Shown here in pieces: positions 26,213 to 37,519 of a DNA stretch of 64,000 nt. The notes under the pieces are model-generated. The model saw nothing but the letters and a program-made list of their open reading frames with translations. It did not search any database and was not told where the DNA came from. The translations under genes were made by a program, and so were the position numbers. This DNA comes from Saksenaea vasiformis B4078 (lineage: Eukaryota > Mucoromycota > Mucoromycetes > Mucorales > Saksenaeaceae): positions 25,376 through 89,375 of the forward strand of contig JNDT01000944.1 in NCBI GenBank assembly GCA_000697055.1, in the 5' to 3' direction. The stretch's first letter is position 1, and every line of letters starts with the position of its first letter.

Positions 26213-26462
26213 TAGGTTCGTTATTAATCATTCATACTCATAAGTCATTCATATATCGGAAAAGTCATCCCAGTCAATTCTATACTGGATACCATTTTTA
26301 ATACCATGCGTCACCGGTTAAGGGTACGTTTTTCAAGCTTTCTGTACCATACCAACTCACTTCAAACAGTGCACCATAGGTCACCGTAGTCACGCGGTCA
26401 AAAGAAGGCTGATGATGGACGGCTTTGGCTGTCCGAAGGCAAATCCTTTCAATGCAGTTTCC
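26213..26462 (+). repeat. Dispersed repeat B, copy 2
   Basis: Aligns over its whole length with 88-335 at the window start. It ends about 100 bp before the MSRB start codon, as copy 1 ends about 80 bp before the SPX-RING start. The same placement before two unrelated genes suggests either a promoter-proximal insertion preference or a shared regulatory role. Confidence 0.7.
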
Positions 26463-26559
26463 TCCCGCGACTTCCGATCAAATGAAAAGGCTCGAATTTG
26501 ACGTCAATTTTTTGTGCTCCGCATGAGAGATTCCCGCTTTGCACAGCAGAAACTCAACA

Positions 26560-27269
26560 ATGTTCCGCACATTGCTTTATAGCATTTCCCGTCAAACTTC
26601 AAAAAAACTATTCGTGCGACCATTAAGAACTACTGCCATGGCTAATGTACAAAAAACAGAAGAGGAATGGAGGGCAGTCCTGACTCCCGAGCAATTTCGG
26701 GTCTTGAGAGGAAAAGGTAAAAAAAAAAAAAGAAAAAAAAACACGATTCTTTTTTTAGAAGCATCCATTTGTTAACTTTTTAACAAAGGCACCGAACGAC
26801 CTGGTACAGGAGAATACAACAAATTTTACAATGAAGGTGATGCATGAAATAGGAAGAAGCAATAGCGTGCGCTGATACGATCTATACCAGGAACCTATCA
26901 CTGCGTTGGTTGCAATGCACCGTTGTACGTGTCTGACACGAAATTTGATAGTGGATGTGGATGGCCTGCATGTGAGTAGGAGTAATTATTGTCTCAAATA
27001 TGTAACTGTTGAATTTTCCTTTTAGTTTTCGATGCCATCCCAGGTAAGGATCTTGTTTATTGTTGAATATGACTGAAAAGGGAAGTACAGGGGCTGTGGT
27101 TCGTCACGAAGATAACACATTAGGCATGCAACGTATTGAAATTTGTTGTGCCAGTTGTGGCGGGCATCTGGGGCATGTTTTCAAGGGCGAGGGCTTTCCC
27201 ACGCCAACAAATGAGAGACATTGTGTTAACAGCGTCAGTCTGCGTTTCCACGATACGGATAAGAAATGA
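26560..27269 (+). CDS. Peptide methionine-R-sulfoxide reductase B
   Basis: Exons 26560-26716, 26789-26836, 26891-26971, 27026-27043 and 27091-27269 give 160 aa. Exon 4 is only 18 nt but is needed to restore GCGWPAFFDAIPGAV. The zinc-binding pairs are CVGC and CASC. The catalytic region is [14 protein letters not shown] with Cys as the resolving nucleophile. MsrB reduces methionine-R-sulfoxide in oxidised proteins using thioredoxin. The N-terminus from 26560 ([19 protein letters not shown]) looks like a mitochondrial presequence. An in-frame ATG at 26638 ([11 protein letters not shown]) would give a cytosolic form, so two products from one gene are possible. Confidence 0.93.
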
Positions 27270-28114
27270 TTGCGGCAAGACGGTTTAGTCAATGATGTAT
27301 CTCAAAAAATGGCAATAATAATCTAGTCAGCAGAAATTGATTGGCTCCATTCTTTACTGAAAGGATATTATCTACCAGCGTTGATTAAGTATCGGAGGAT
27401 GTAGAACTGCATTATTTGTGTTAGGAAACGGGTATTTTGTTGATCGCATGCAACCACTTTTCCAACACGTTCTGTCCAGCAACATTTATTTGTTTCTTTT
27501 CCCAAACTAGTATTGCATTGCCATAATTGATACGTCAACATCAATACGATCACCCTTGGTCGATGCGACGATCGCTGTGGATGTACACGTTTTCTCTACC
27601 TTGAGCGCAACGCGACATCCGATACATCAAGCTCGCTACTATGATTGCCTCTTACGCAGTAGACCTTCTTGCTGTACGAGTAGGGAAACCTAGAGAACAG
27701 GCGGCGAAATAGACATATTTACTGTATAACGACTAAGGTGATAAGTTTGAATGCAGCTAAAACGTACCAGCTAGGGGCATTTTATTAGGATACGGGTCCC
27801 AGACGCTTCCCAATCCTGTATATGCGTTGCTGAAGTCACGTTCAACACAGAGTACTACATCAGTCGTGATAAGCACAAGGATCCCATTCCAATCAAGGAT
27901 CACCCAAATATAAGAGCAAGTCCTTCTATTTCGCCGTTATCTGCAGATACTCATTGTATCAACAGGTACACTTGTTTAATCCCGTTGATCATAGTATTCC
28001 ATTGTCAGCTGTAATGAGAAGAATTCAATACGTTAGAATTTATTGTCGTCGGAAACCATCTGGTTGCGCTTTCAATCATCTGAATTGCAATAGATACCGC
28101 AGGTCCATGAAATC
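27270..28114. other. Intergenic, nothing recognised
   Basis: About 850 bp between MSRB and repeat C copy 1. No ORF with family features was found on either strand. Confidence 0.5.
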
Positions 28115-28263
28115 CAAGTTTGCGCAAAGGAGGGATTGGATATGCTATCATTAATATGTAAATTGACAAGGAATTTACACTCTATTATGTCAACTTGATC
28201 TTTCGATGGACACAAGAGTTTATATCGAGCAGCATAAAATACACTCATGGTTAGTAAATGGAC
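28115..28263 (+). repeat. Dispersed repeat C, copy 1
   Basis: About 150 bp related to 37312-37437. The best block is TCGAGCAGCATAAAA, identical in both, followed by a shared TAGTAAATG about 15 nt later. An upstream block (AGTTTGCGC, then GGATATGC/GAATATGC) is also shared. It lies between MSRB and the Rsc7-PHD gene. Confidence 0.65.
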
Positions 28264-28950
28264 ATCAGTGTAGTCTTCCTTTGGGAATAGTCTTATGCAT
28301 TCGTAAATCTCACGCTCCGCACCGTTTCGATGGCGTGCAAGGTGTGATCGATGGCTCCCAAGAGCGGCCGCTTGCTTAGTTTTAGGACCAAAGGTCTAAA
28401 CGACAGGTCAAAGCACATGTGTGGCCTTGTGTGTACCTTTTAGGGAGTGAGAGTACGTACATCACAACGCTTTCATCGATGGACAGAAGCAACCGAACAC
28501 GATGGCCATTTTTGTGTCACTGCTACCCGTTTCAAATGTGCCTACACCTCAACATTTTCATCCGTTCTTACAGTTGAAATCGGAGCCAAACTTGTGTTCA
28601 GAGAAGCCATTTTCTACCGCAATGACAGAACTATTCTTTTCTGAGAAAGCAGAAGCGTCCTTCGCAGAAAAATATCTCTGTAACAGATAAATTATACAGA
28701 CCTTTTAAGAATCAGACTCGATCTTTTGTTTATCTTGTGGAAAAACACATTCTCATCTTATCGTCTATCGGAGGAGTAGGCAACAGGTACGTCCTCTCCC
28801 TCCCCAACAGCAGCCATCAGGGCCCCGTCAGGGCTTCCCAAAGAGGTCAATCAGTCACACATTAGACCCAAATTGGGTTATCATTTTCAAAGTCCACTTA
28901 ATACTCCTCCAGAGCAAGGCTTTGGGTCGTCCTAAGGTAAAACGTAAAGC
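28264..28950. other. Promoter region of the Rsc7-PHD gene
   Basis: About 690 bp without a gene. Two overlapping short ORFs at 28447-28690 have no family features. Nothing regulatory was identified with confidence. Confidence 0.4.
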
Positions 28951-31724
28951 ATGCCGAAAGGTAAAATCAGTTCTTTTTCTTCAATGTAAATCCATTACTG
29001 AAGTGTATAGATGTGACTTCTGTAAGGAGAAGACGAGGACGCCCTCCAAGATTAAATGTTGCTGGGAGAAAAATGGATCGCAGTGTGGGAAAGAATGATC
29101 GCGATGATTTTGGCAGCGATGCTGGAACGGACGGTGAGAATACAGATGCTGTCGTTTCTAGAAGGCGCGGAAGATCAAAGACATCTGTGGAAGAGAAACC
29201 AGAGGCTACAAGAGGACGAAATGAAGATAATGACGATAGCGAGACAGATATCGATTACCGAGGAGAAGAGAAGATCGATCGTGATGGTCATTTATTAGGG
29301 GGTAAGCTTATGGCAAAGAGCTATAACCAAAAAAGAATATTCATGCAATTCAGGTCGCGAATATAAGGTGACTACTTTTACGTTGCCAGAGCGGGGTAAC
29401 CGTCTCTTGATGCTTGCCATGGATCCCGCAAAGCTCCTAGGTTACCGTGATAGTTATCTTTTCTTTCAACGGAATCCACAGCTTGTTCGTGTGCGAATTG
29501 AAGAAGACGAGAAGAAATGGCTGGTTCAGCAGGGCTTGCTGGTTACGTGGTTCAGGAACCGCGATGTAGCTATCGTCACAGCACGTTCCGTATTCAAATG
29601 TTTTGGGTCACGGGTCATTAAAAAGGGAAAGAGGGGTAGAGATGATTATTTTGAAAATGATGATGATAATGAAGGATTGCAAGAATCCGAAACCGAAGTC
29701 TCCGAGCCTGATACATTGTCATTCGAGCCAAAAATGTCACCGCTCGCGGGCCCATCTGATATGAAGTGGATGCACCACGCTGCACTGGCTGTACGAGGAT
29801 TCAATGCTAAACTGTACGAACGACGGGTGGAAAAGCTAATGTTCTATGATGTCCATACGAATATCAAACAAGTGCCTACAGCTACACAACCCACTGTTTG
29901 CAACTTTGAACCAGCAAAGGACGGCGTATCCAGTATCACATTTGACATTTCCCCTCCGCGTCTTCAAAGTGTCGGTAGAGAACTATTAGACGGGACATAC
30001 GACACTGAAACGGTGCTGGATGCTCTTCCTGATCGAGTAAAACCCATGGCGTTGCCGGTCGTAGAGCCCAATCCAGTACCTTTTGTCACGCCAGACAAAG
30101 AGGACAAGTATCCGATCGCTCTGTTTCACGGTCAGTATCAAGATACTTTCCCAGTGTAAGTACTCAGAAAACCCCGATTTTGCAACGTACTCATTGATTC
30201 CAGCCATTTTCTGCGTTTCAACCAACCTCATCCGAGGATTCTGCCGCCCTCAGCGGTTATTGGAGCCGCTCAGTCCATGGTGGCACAGCAATATTATCTC
30301 AATCAAGTATATCAGACAGTTCATCCTAATATGCGTGTGATGAATGGCCATGGCAACGGGTTTGCGATGCATCATCCTCAGGGCTTTGCGCAGAAAATGC
30401 CAATGGTTAGCGGATCTCCGATGTATCAATCACCTTACATGCCATCCTCCTCCTCTGCTGCCTCCACTCCACCTCCAGTAAGTAATTACTCTGTAAAGAG
30501 AGTATATTTGTTGAGCCAAGCTGTTAGCAGAGGCAGATGACACCGTCTGTGATTCATAATACGCCTCCAAGTAACTCTCCATTTGGTATGAACAAACCAT
30601 TGGTACCTCAGGTAATATAGCAAGTCTGGAAGAGTGGGAATGGTATCTCACGATTTTTTGCGGGTAATTTTGATAGACCAATGCCTATGCTGCAGATAGG
30701 TGTGCAGGATGCCAATGTTTGGCCACGCCGGATGAAGCGTTACCAAAAGATAACATTCACTTGTGTGATATCTTTTATATGATCAAATGTGCCAAGTGTG
30801 TTAGGAAATATCATCCTGGCTGTGCGCATCTAACAACAGCAAGGCAAACCGCAGCGGTTGAGTCATATCCATGGCTATGTCCTGAATGCAAGATTTGCTG
30901 TGTATGTAAAACTGCTGGCGACGAATCAACGTTAATGATATGTGATGGTTGCGACCGAGGATGGCATACGGGATGGTAAGAAATAATGTTTAGGCAACAA
31001 CAGGACGTAATTAACCTGATCTTTCCTGCTATATATATATAGCTGTAGACCAAAAGTCGACAAAGTCCCTGAAGGTAAATGGGGAAGACGTCTCATTGTC
31101 ACGGGTATCTTACAATCTTCTTTGTAGGCTCTTGGCTATGCTCGCTTTGTGCAGAATGCCATAGTTGTGGTGAACATGGATCAAGTGTGGAGAAGGAGTA
31201 CAAATTTGCTGTGGCTGCACCCAAGGGAAAATTGAAGTATCCGATGTATCTCGCGACATACTGTTTACCGTGCAACGACCGTTTCGAAAACGATAGTCTC
31301 TGTCCGGTCTGTCTTAAGACATATCTGGACGATGACGAAGAAAACGAGATGGTTGCATGCGACAATTGTAACCACTGGATTCACACTGGTTGCGACGAGA
31401 GCTTAACACCGGAGAAATATCAGGAATTATGCGATGATGAAACAGCTAAATATACTTGTCCCTTATGTGCTGACAACGTCAAGCCGCTTGTCCAAACGGG
31501 TCTGGCAGTGCAAGCATTGAAGGGACAGGCTACACCTGGAGGCTATTCCGTTGGACTGCTAGGCGGGAAGGTAATTTCTCTCTATCATTACTATGCAATT
31601 CATGCTCATTGACTTGAATGGATAGATAAAAGTGCGTGGTGTAATTCCGTACAAGACGTTCCGAGTCGGTGTCCCTGAAATCAAAGGCACTGGTCTCGCT
31701 GAGATGCCGCCTTCACCTTTATGA
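28951..31724 (+). CDS. Rsc7/Swp82-type chromatin-remodelling subunit fused to PHD fingers
   Basis: Exons 28951-28960, 29011-29301, 29354-30155, 30204-30477, 30537-30611, 30677-30975, 31043-31074, 31128-31570 and 31626-31724 give 774 aa. The first coding exon is only 10 nt. AT-hook-like RRRGRPPRL lies near residue 10. The CRC_subunit (Npl6/Rsc7/Swp82) domain begins near residue 102, with YKVTTFTLPERGNRLLMLA, LGYRDSYLFFQRNP and AIVTARSVFKCFG. A Gln/Met/Pro-rich linker follows. Then come three PHD-type fingers: CAGCQC..HPGC..CPEC, CCVCKTAGDE..CDGCDRGWHTGC..CSLC, and CPVCLKTYL..CDNCNHWIHTGC..CPLC. Nuclear, probably in SWI/SNF or RSC, where the fingers could read histone tails. Yeast Rsc7 has no PHD fingers, so the fusion is notable. 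The exon 5 acceptor has in-frame alternatives 6-9 nt upstream. Confidence 0.88.
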
Positions 31725-31796
31725 GGTTTTTTTTATGTTTTTCTTTTCTTAATGATTAAATTACTTACAGTTTCAGAGATACTATGTGAATGATTT

Positions 31797-32661
31797 TTAT
31801 TGTTCAACAGCAAGATGCGTATGTGTCTTAGACTGTGAGCTGACGGTGGATTTTTGATTGACAGTGGAAAGATATGCGTTCCACCCCAACGAGATGACAT
31901 TAGATACCATAAGCCGGTAATTGAGAGGGGTAAAGTAAAAGTTAACGAATTGAACTGCTGGCCAAAGCTGATAAAAGAAAAAGACATATATTTTAGACAA
32001 GCAGAGTTTATGGTTTCTTATTTGTTTTTACCTTATAATTGGTCAATACAGCTGTGGTATATCCATTCTCCAACTTCTCCTTGATTTGGTTCACTGATTT
32101 TCCTTCAAACAGTCCTTGTGCACAGAAGAATGCTTTGGATCAAAGTTTAGAGAATTTTTTTTTTTCTTTGGGATCTGATTAGCTTACTTCCGATGAACAC
32201 CGGTGCAAAAATACACTGATCAATGGCTACTTTTGCAGCAAGAGCTAAAAGAAATAAATAGTGATCAATAGCTTTGCTCCTAGGATATATGGACCTTACT
32301 CTTAAAAGGTGTCGAAGCTTTGACATTCATCTCCAAGAAGCGGTACCAGTTGCTAATGACAGGTCCAGCCACAATACCACCAAAGCCGGCCATTCGTAAT
32401 GTCCGTGCCATGTCATGTTGTTTCCAACCTTGTTTCTCGACCAATTGCTGTGCAATCACATCGCCTTTTCACCGAGAATGAGTAGCTGTTCTTCAGGAAA
32501 TTTTTTCCCTTTTTTTTTTACCTGTGCCAAATAAAATGGCTAAAAAAGAGCAAAAATTGGAAGGTTAGTACAGCTCAATAAGTTTGATACAACTCACCAG
32601 TTGTTATACTCTGCACCAGAATGGGACGACGGGAAAGCACACGATTATACCAGGCAAACAT
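31797..32661 (-). CDS. Mpv17/PMP22-family organelle membrane protein
   Basis: Minus-strand exons 32661-32598, 32539-32522, 32464-32300, 32244-32188, 32114-32032 and 31967-31797 give 185 aa. Exon 2 is an 18-nt micro-exon encoding AILFGT. Family landmarks are YNRVLSRRPILVQSITTA, GDVIAQQLVE, RTLRMAGFGGIVAGPVISNWYR, AIDQCIFAPVF, then LWPAVQFVNFYFTPLNYRLM. This matches Mpv17, Sym1 and PMP22 proteins, four-helix channels of the inner mitochondrial or peroxisomal membrane. Length is as expected. The Ser/Thr/His tail past WNAYLSTV is species-specific. It converges on the Rsc7-PHD gene with a gap of 72 nt. Confidence 0.9.
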
Positions 32662-34984
32662 TTATAATATTATTGCATCCAATGTTATCTCTCCCGAGTT
32701 TAAATACGTTTCCTCTACGATTGTCTCCGCAGTCACCCAAATGTGGAGAAAAATCAGGGGCGCCAATAGAATGCCAGAGGTTTCTGCAAGCAGTTACTCT
32801 CCCGAAGCGGAAATGCGGTCCCGTGGATAATCAAACAACCACGGCCTAAGTTTCACTGACATTCAGGTACCATTATTTATCGTTTCTCGTTTTTGGCCTT
32901 ACACCATGAATTCATTCTTATAACACCCAAAAAGATTGGTTATAGTTGATAGTGATATAATAGCTGAGTTCCTTAGAGATGATATTCGAGTATTAGTACG
33001 GACACAACAACGAATTTCAATAGATGGTGGATAAGCACGTTACCCATGATGTATCATGTCGTTTCAGAACTCTCGTCATTTGTCCAGACCATAAATGTAT
33101 ATTCCTACTCGGACAAATCGATTGATCACTGTCAAATAGGCTTTGTTAGCCGTCTATAACTTCCTCCATTGTCCGCGTCCAATTTGTTTTACTTTCTTCT
33201 TCCCAATCCTATCCATGTTGACCTCATTTTATCGTGCCGTTTTGAGGAAATCCTGTCAATGGCGACTTCAGAGACCTTGACCACTTTACACTCCGCAGTT
33301 GTATGGACGTTCCGAAGCTCCTCTGCTATATACGGAAGCAACTGTGGTGAACTTTTATTCCTCCATCTACCACCTAAGCATTCATGATTATGATATACGC
33401 CTTCACATATTACCTGTGGAAATTAGAGCGTCTTTATATCATTGAACGTGTACGTCCTGGAAAAGAAGCAACAGGAAGATGTCCTTGCAGCCCGTTAAAG
33501 GCACGGTCCCAAAATTTGCACACTTCTCGTTCACATCAGCTCAACTATGCCCACGCTGGGATTTTGAACGGAGATAGGACAGTAGCTTGTGCTCAGAAGG
33601 GGCCTTTGCGGTGGGATCGTGCGAGATGACATTGCATATAAATGACGTCCGGTCGGAGATGCACGAGAAACAGAGAGGTTTCGAAAAAGGTATGCCTAGT
33701 TCTGCATAACCGAGCACGTCTCGTTTCACATCTTTTTCTTTTGTTAGAAATATATCGTAAACCAAGTCGAATGATAGCTGCCGAAAATACTTGTCCAGAC
33801 CAACACCATTCAAGGTCTGATGCGGTATCAACGGGTACAGCAGTGGAGTTTTGAAAATACACTAACTCCAATTCAGGCATGGAGAGCCAATAAAGAGGCC
33901 GCGAAGTTCTTATTGTTCATCTTAAACACGAAGCGGCAAAAAAAGCAAGAAATCCGGACGTGGTGCTCTTATGAGCTTCCTTCTTGTCGCAGAAAGAACG
34001 CACGTAAAGGACTCTTAAGGTGCGAAGACCACAACACCGATCATGGGCATTGGCGCAAGTGGAACCGGTGTAGGCTCACGAATAGGGATCGTTGTCTGCG
34101 AAGCGGAGGAAAGATGCACAATGAACATCAGCATAATACCAGTCTCGATGACAAACCAGTAACGCAGCTCATAAAATGCGTGCACTGTTATGAATGTGCC
34201 GTAGTGATGAGGAAAAGGATAGTGGGCAATGGAAAATGAAAGCAGTAGCAAGTAACGCTTTGGTAACCTGCATTAATCCTATCGATCCGTCCATACTGCA
34301 AGGAGACATGGCCAGAGACAGAGATGTCCCTATGGCGTTCGCTACCGCATTTGACAGATGCTAGCTGCTTGCTAACGGAGGAGCTGCTACCACTTTTGAT
34401 CGCCGGTGAAAGGTCCCTTAATATCAATCAGCTAGTTCCTTTATTACCAGAGTATCTGTTGTAAACGGGAGTCTATATAGTCTTAACGGAGTTAATTATT
34501 GAGAGTATGCCCCAAATTTCTAAAGAACAGGAGCACGGCGTAGCGTTGTATGGCAGCATTTGTGATTCCTTTCTGGAAGTAAACATTATGGCCCACATTA
34601 ATAAATCGGTGGTTGATTCCCACCCCAGGTCTCCATTTTTTTATCACCTTTTCATATCGATGACATAATATGCTGTATACAACGTCTATTGCCTTTTTCT
34701 TCTTCTCTGTTCTCGTTTGGCAAGGATTTTTTCTCAAGCAACTTTTGGTATTCACGACAGCCAAACTTCCGAGCAATGTTTGCATCGCGTCTTTGCCTTT
34801 CCTTTTTCTCGACATGTGTGCCCTGAAGCACGTTTTTTTGGGGTAACACAAGACCTTTTATGCGCTTTTCTCCACAGGAAAATAATAACAATAATACCGG
34901 CTGATGCATCGCTTAGAGGCAGTAGGTGTGGAAGAATGGTGAATAACCGAAGCTTTGTCGCTCTATTCCTTCTGCCATCATTAT
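32662..34984. other. Intergenic, possibly with eroded coding fragments
   Basis: About 2.3 kb between the Mpv17 start and repeat A copy 2. Short hydrophobic stretches occur in both directions, for example YAFTYYLWKLERLYIIERV (plus, ~33390-33450) and FVIETGIMLMFIVHLSSA (minus, ~34080-34150). They resemble pieces of a multi-helix membrane protein, but frames are broken and no splice model joins them. Treated as non-coding. Confidence 0.4.
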
Positions 34985-35368
34985 ATTACAGAGATAAGCA
35001 TTTGTCACATACAAGATCATTCAGGGTCTAATATCGGTGGATATATAAATCGATGAAAAGGCCATACGTACAAAGATGTATCGTTTGGAAATCAGTCATG
35101 CTTTTTGTTTCCCTTTCCTTTGCACATGGAATGATCAGAGACAACGCCGTTTCAAAATTACTTTACGTATTTACTATGATACAACAAGATATCTGATTGT
35201 ATTTATTTGGACACCCATTTATATTGCACGATGACAATCAAAGTCTTCAAAAAGCGGCGCTTTAGTAGGTAGATTGTTGTTAATTTTGATTGGCTGACTT
35301 GTCGCTTGGTTTCCGGTACACCGGTGCACGGAAGTGCACTTATCAGCGTAGATAACGCGACATTGGAT
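34985..35368 (+). repeat. Dispersed repeat A, copy 2
   Basis: Diverged relative of 25733-26155, with all shared words in the same order. It lies about 220 bp before the FAH start codon. No repeat B follows this copy that I can see. Confidence 0.75.
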
Positions 35369-35591
35369 TTTCAAATTATTTTTCTTATGATCCTTGTTGG
35401 CTACATGTACTTCTGCTAGGTACATCTCACGAAAGCTACGCGTCTCCGGCTAAGGACATGTTCGAGTTATTGGCAAGTGAGGTAGAAATTTAAAAACCGC
35501 AAATCAGCTGACCGTGGCAAACACTGATTTTGACTTATTTTCTCACGTTGCTTAATCTTTCGGATTGTTGCTCCTTGTCTCTTTCTCAACC

Positions 35592-37246
35592 ATGCCAGCA
35601 CTTGAAAGCTTTATCCCCGTTGCAAAGGAATCTCACTTCCCGATCCAAAACATTCCTTTTGGTGTCTTTTCCACTGCTGAAAAGGTGAGTGCATGATTTA
35701 ATCCGGCATTGATCGATGTGTACTTAGCTATCTACTCTCAGACCCCTCGCGTAGGTGTCGCCATTGGTGATCAAATTCTCGACTTGTTTGAGGTTGCCAA
35801 AGCTGGTCTTCTGGTTGTCCCAGGTCTGGATCAGCCTGCTGAAGTCTTTGGCCAGGTAAGAAGAGCGAAAACGTCTCGAAGGTCTTGTTTATTGAAACGG
35901 TACGTGTAGCCAAGTTTGAACAAGTTCATGAGCTTTGGCCGACCCGTTTGGCGCGCAACACGAACCGTCATTCAAGGTCTCTTGTCCAAGGATGAGCCCA
36001 AGCTCCGAGACAACTCCGATCTCCGTGCAGTCGCCTTGGTGCCCCAAGCCAGTGCCCGCATGCACCTTCCTGCTCAGATTGGGTAAGAAGACAAAACAAG
36101 ACCGCATACATATACTTACTTCATTACAGAGATTATACCGACTTCTACTGTTCGCGCGAACACGCCACAAATGTTGGCATCATGTTTAGAGGCAAGGATA
36201 ATGCTTTGCAACCTAACTGGTAAGGAAAAAAAAAAGCGAAGCAAACCTTCTTTTCTTACTTGCTCATCCTTTTCAAGGCTTCACATCCCCGTTGGATACC
36301 ACGGTCGTTCATCGTCTATTGTGGTTTCTGGCACTGATATCATCCGCCCTGCTGGTCAGCGTATCATTTCTAAGGATAAGCCAAGCCCTATCTTCGCTCC
36401 CTCTGCTAAACTTGACATCGAACTTGAAGTGGTGAGTTTTTTTTTCTTATCACGTCAACAACAGTGGTCTAATAGAGAGAGAAAAATAGGGATGGTTTGT
36501 GGGCACTGGCAATGAGCTCGGTAAGCGTATTGATGTTGCCGACGCACGAGACCATATCTTTGGTATGGTGATTGTGAATGACTGGAGTGCTCGGGATATC
36601 CAAGCTTGGGAGTATGTACCACTAGGACCTTTCCTGGGCAAGAGTTTCGGTACTACCATCTCACCATGGATTGTTACCCTGGATGCCCTTGAGGAGTTTT
36701 TGGTGGACGGTCCTACACAGTCCCCAGAACCACTCCCTTATCTCCAAGAAAAGAAGCCATCTGCTTATGATGTCAACCTGGAGGTTTTGATTAAACGTAA
36801 GAATGCTTATACCAGAGAACGATACTTTATTGACATTTCATTTTTAGCTGCGGAGTCTTTGAAATTCCAAAAGGTTGCTGTTTCGAATCTCAAGTACATG
36901 TACTGGTCTATTACCCAGCAGTTGGCTCACCACACTATCAACGGTTGTAATTTGCAAACTGGTGACATGTGTGCTACTGGTACTCTCTCCGGACCTGTAA
37001 GTTAATCAGATAGGGATCTTTCAAATACTAATGGCGTGTATCAAGGAAAAATCATCCTATGGATCCTTGTTGGAATTGACCTGGAATGGTACAGAAAAAA
37101 TTGATTTTGAAGACGGTGTTGTACGTCAATTCCTACAAGACGGTGATCAGGTGAACCTTGTGGGCTACTGCGAAAGCGCAGCTGGATACAGAATTGGTTT
37201 TGGTGATTGTCTTGGCAAGATTGCTCCCTGTCCATACTCTGCATAG
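35592..37246 (+). CDS. FAH: Fumarylacetoacetase
   Basis: Exons 35592-35684, 35742-35855, 35910-36082, 36130-36219, 36278-36431, 36490-36796, 36848-36996 and 37046-37246 give 426 aa. The N-terminal beta-barrel part has [13 protein letters not shown]. Active-site blocks include [16 protein letters not shown] (metal-binding Asp and catalytic His), [35 protein letters not shown] and [10 protein letters not shown]. The C-terminus contains [22 protein letters not shown] hydrolyses fumarylacetoacetate to fumarate and acetoacetate, the last step of tyrosine and phenylalanine breakdown in the cytosol. Length fits the family. All splice sites are canonical and the sum is in frame. It is flanked by repeats A and C. 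Confidence 0.96.
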
Positions 37247-37311
37247 TAAAATACTGTTTATTGAATCATTTTTAAGCTACTCTAAATAAAATCTTGCGCC
37301 TCTGAAGAGCC

Positions 37312-37437
37312 TAGTTTGCGCTAAAGAAGAATAGAATATGCGGTAGTTAGTACGTCAATTTTACATGAACTTGGTCTCCCCAGTGGACGCAAAATTTATT
37401 CGAGCAGCATAAAAAATAATTCATAGTAAATGAACGA
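37312..37437 (+). repeat. Dispersed repeat C, copy 2
   Basis: Starts 66 nt after the FAH stop. Shares TCGAGCAGCATAAAA and flanking blocks with 28115-28263. It probably overlaps the FAH 3' untranslated region. Confidence 0.65.
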
Positions 37438-37519
37438 GTGATTTCAAACAGACGCAAAATCATAGTAAAACAAATATTAAAAAAAGTTCATCCATTTCAA
37501 CTCGTACAAAAGTATAATT

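Noticed and set aside
33384..34251. Hydrophobic peptides suggesting a seven-helix receptor
   Set aside because: Signals appear on both strands and in broken frames, and no splice model joins them.
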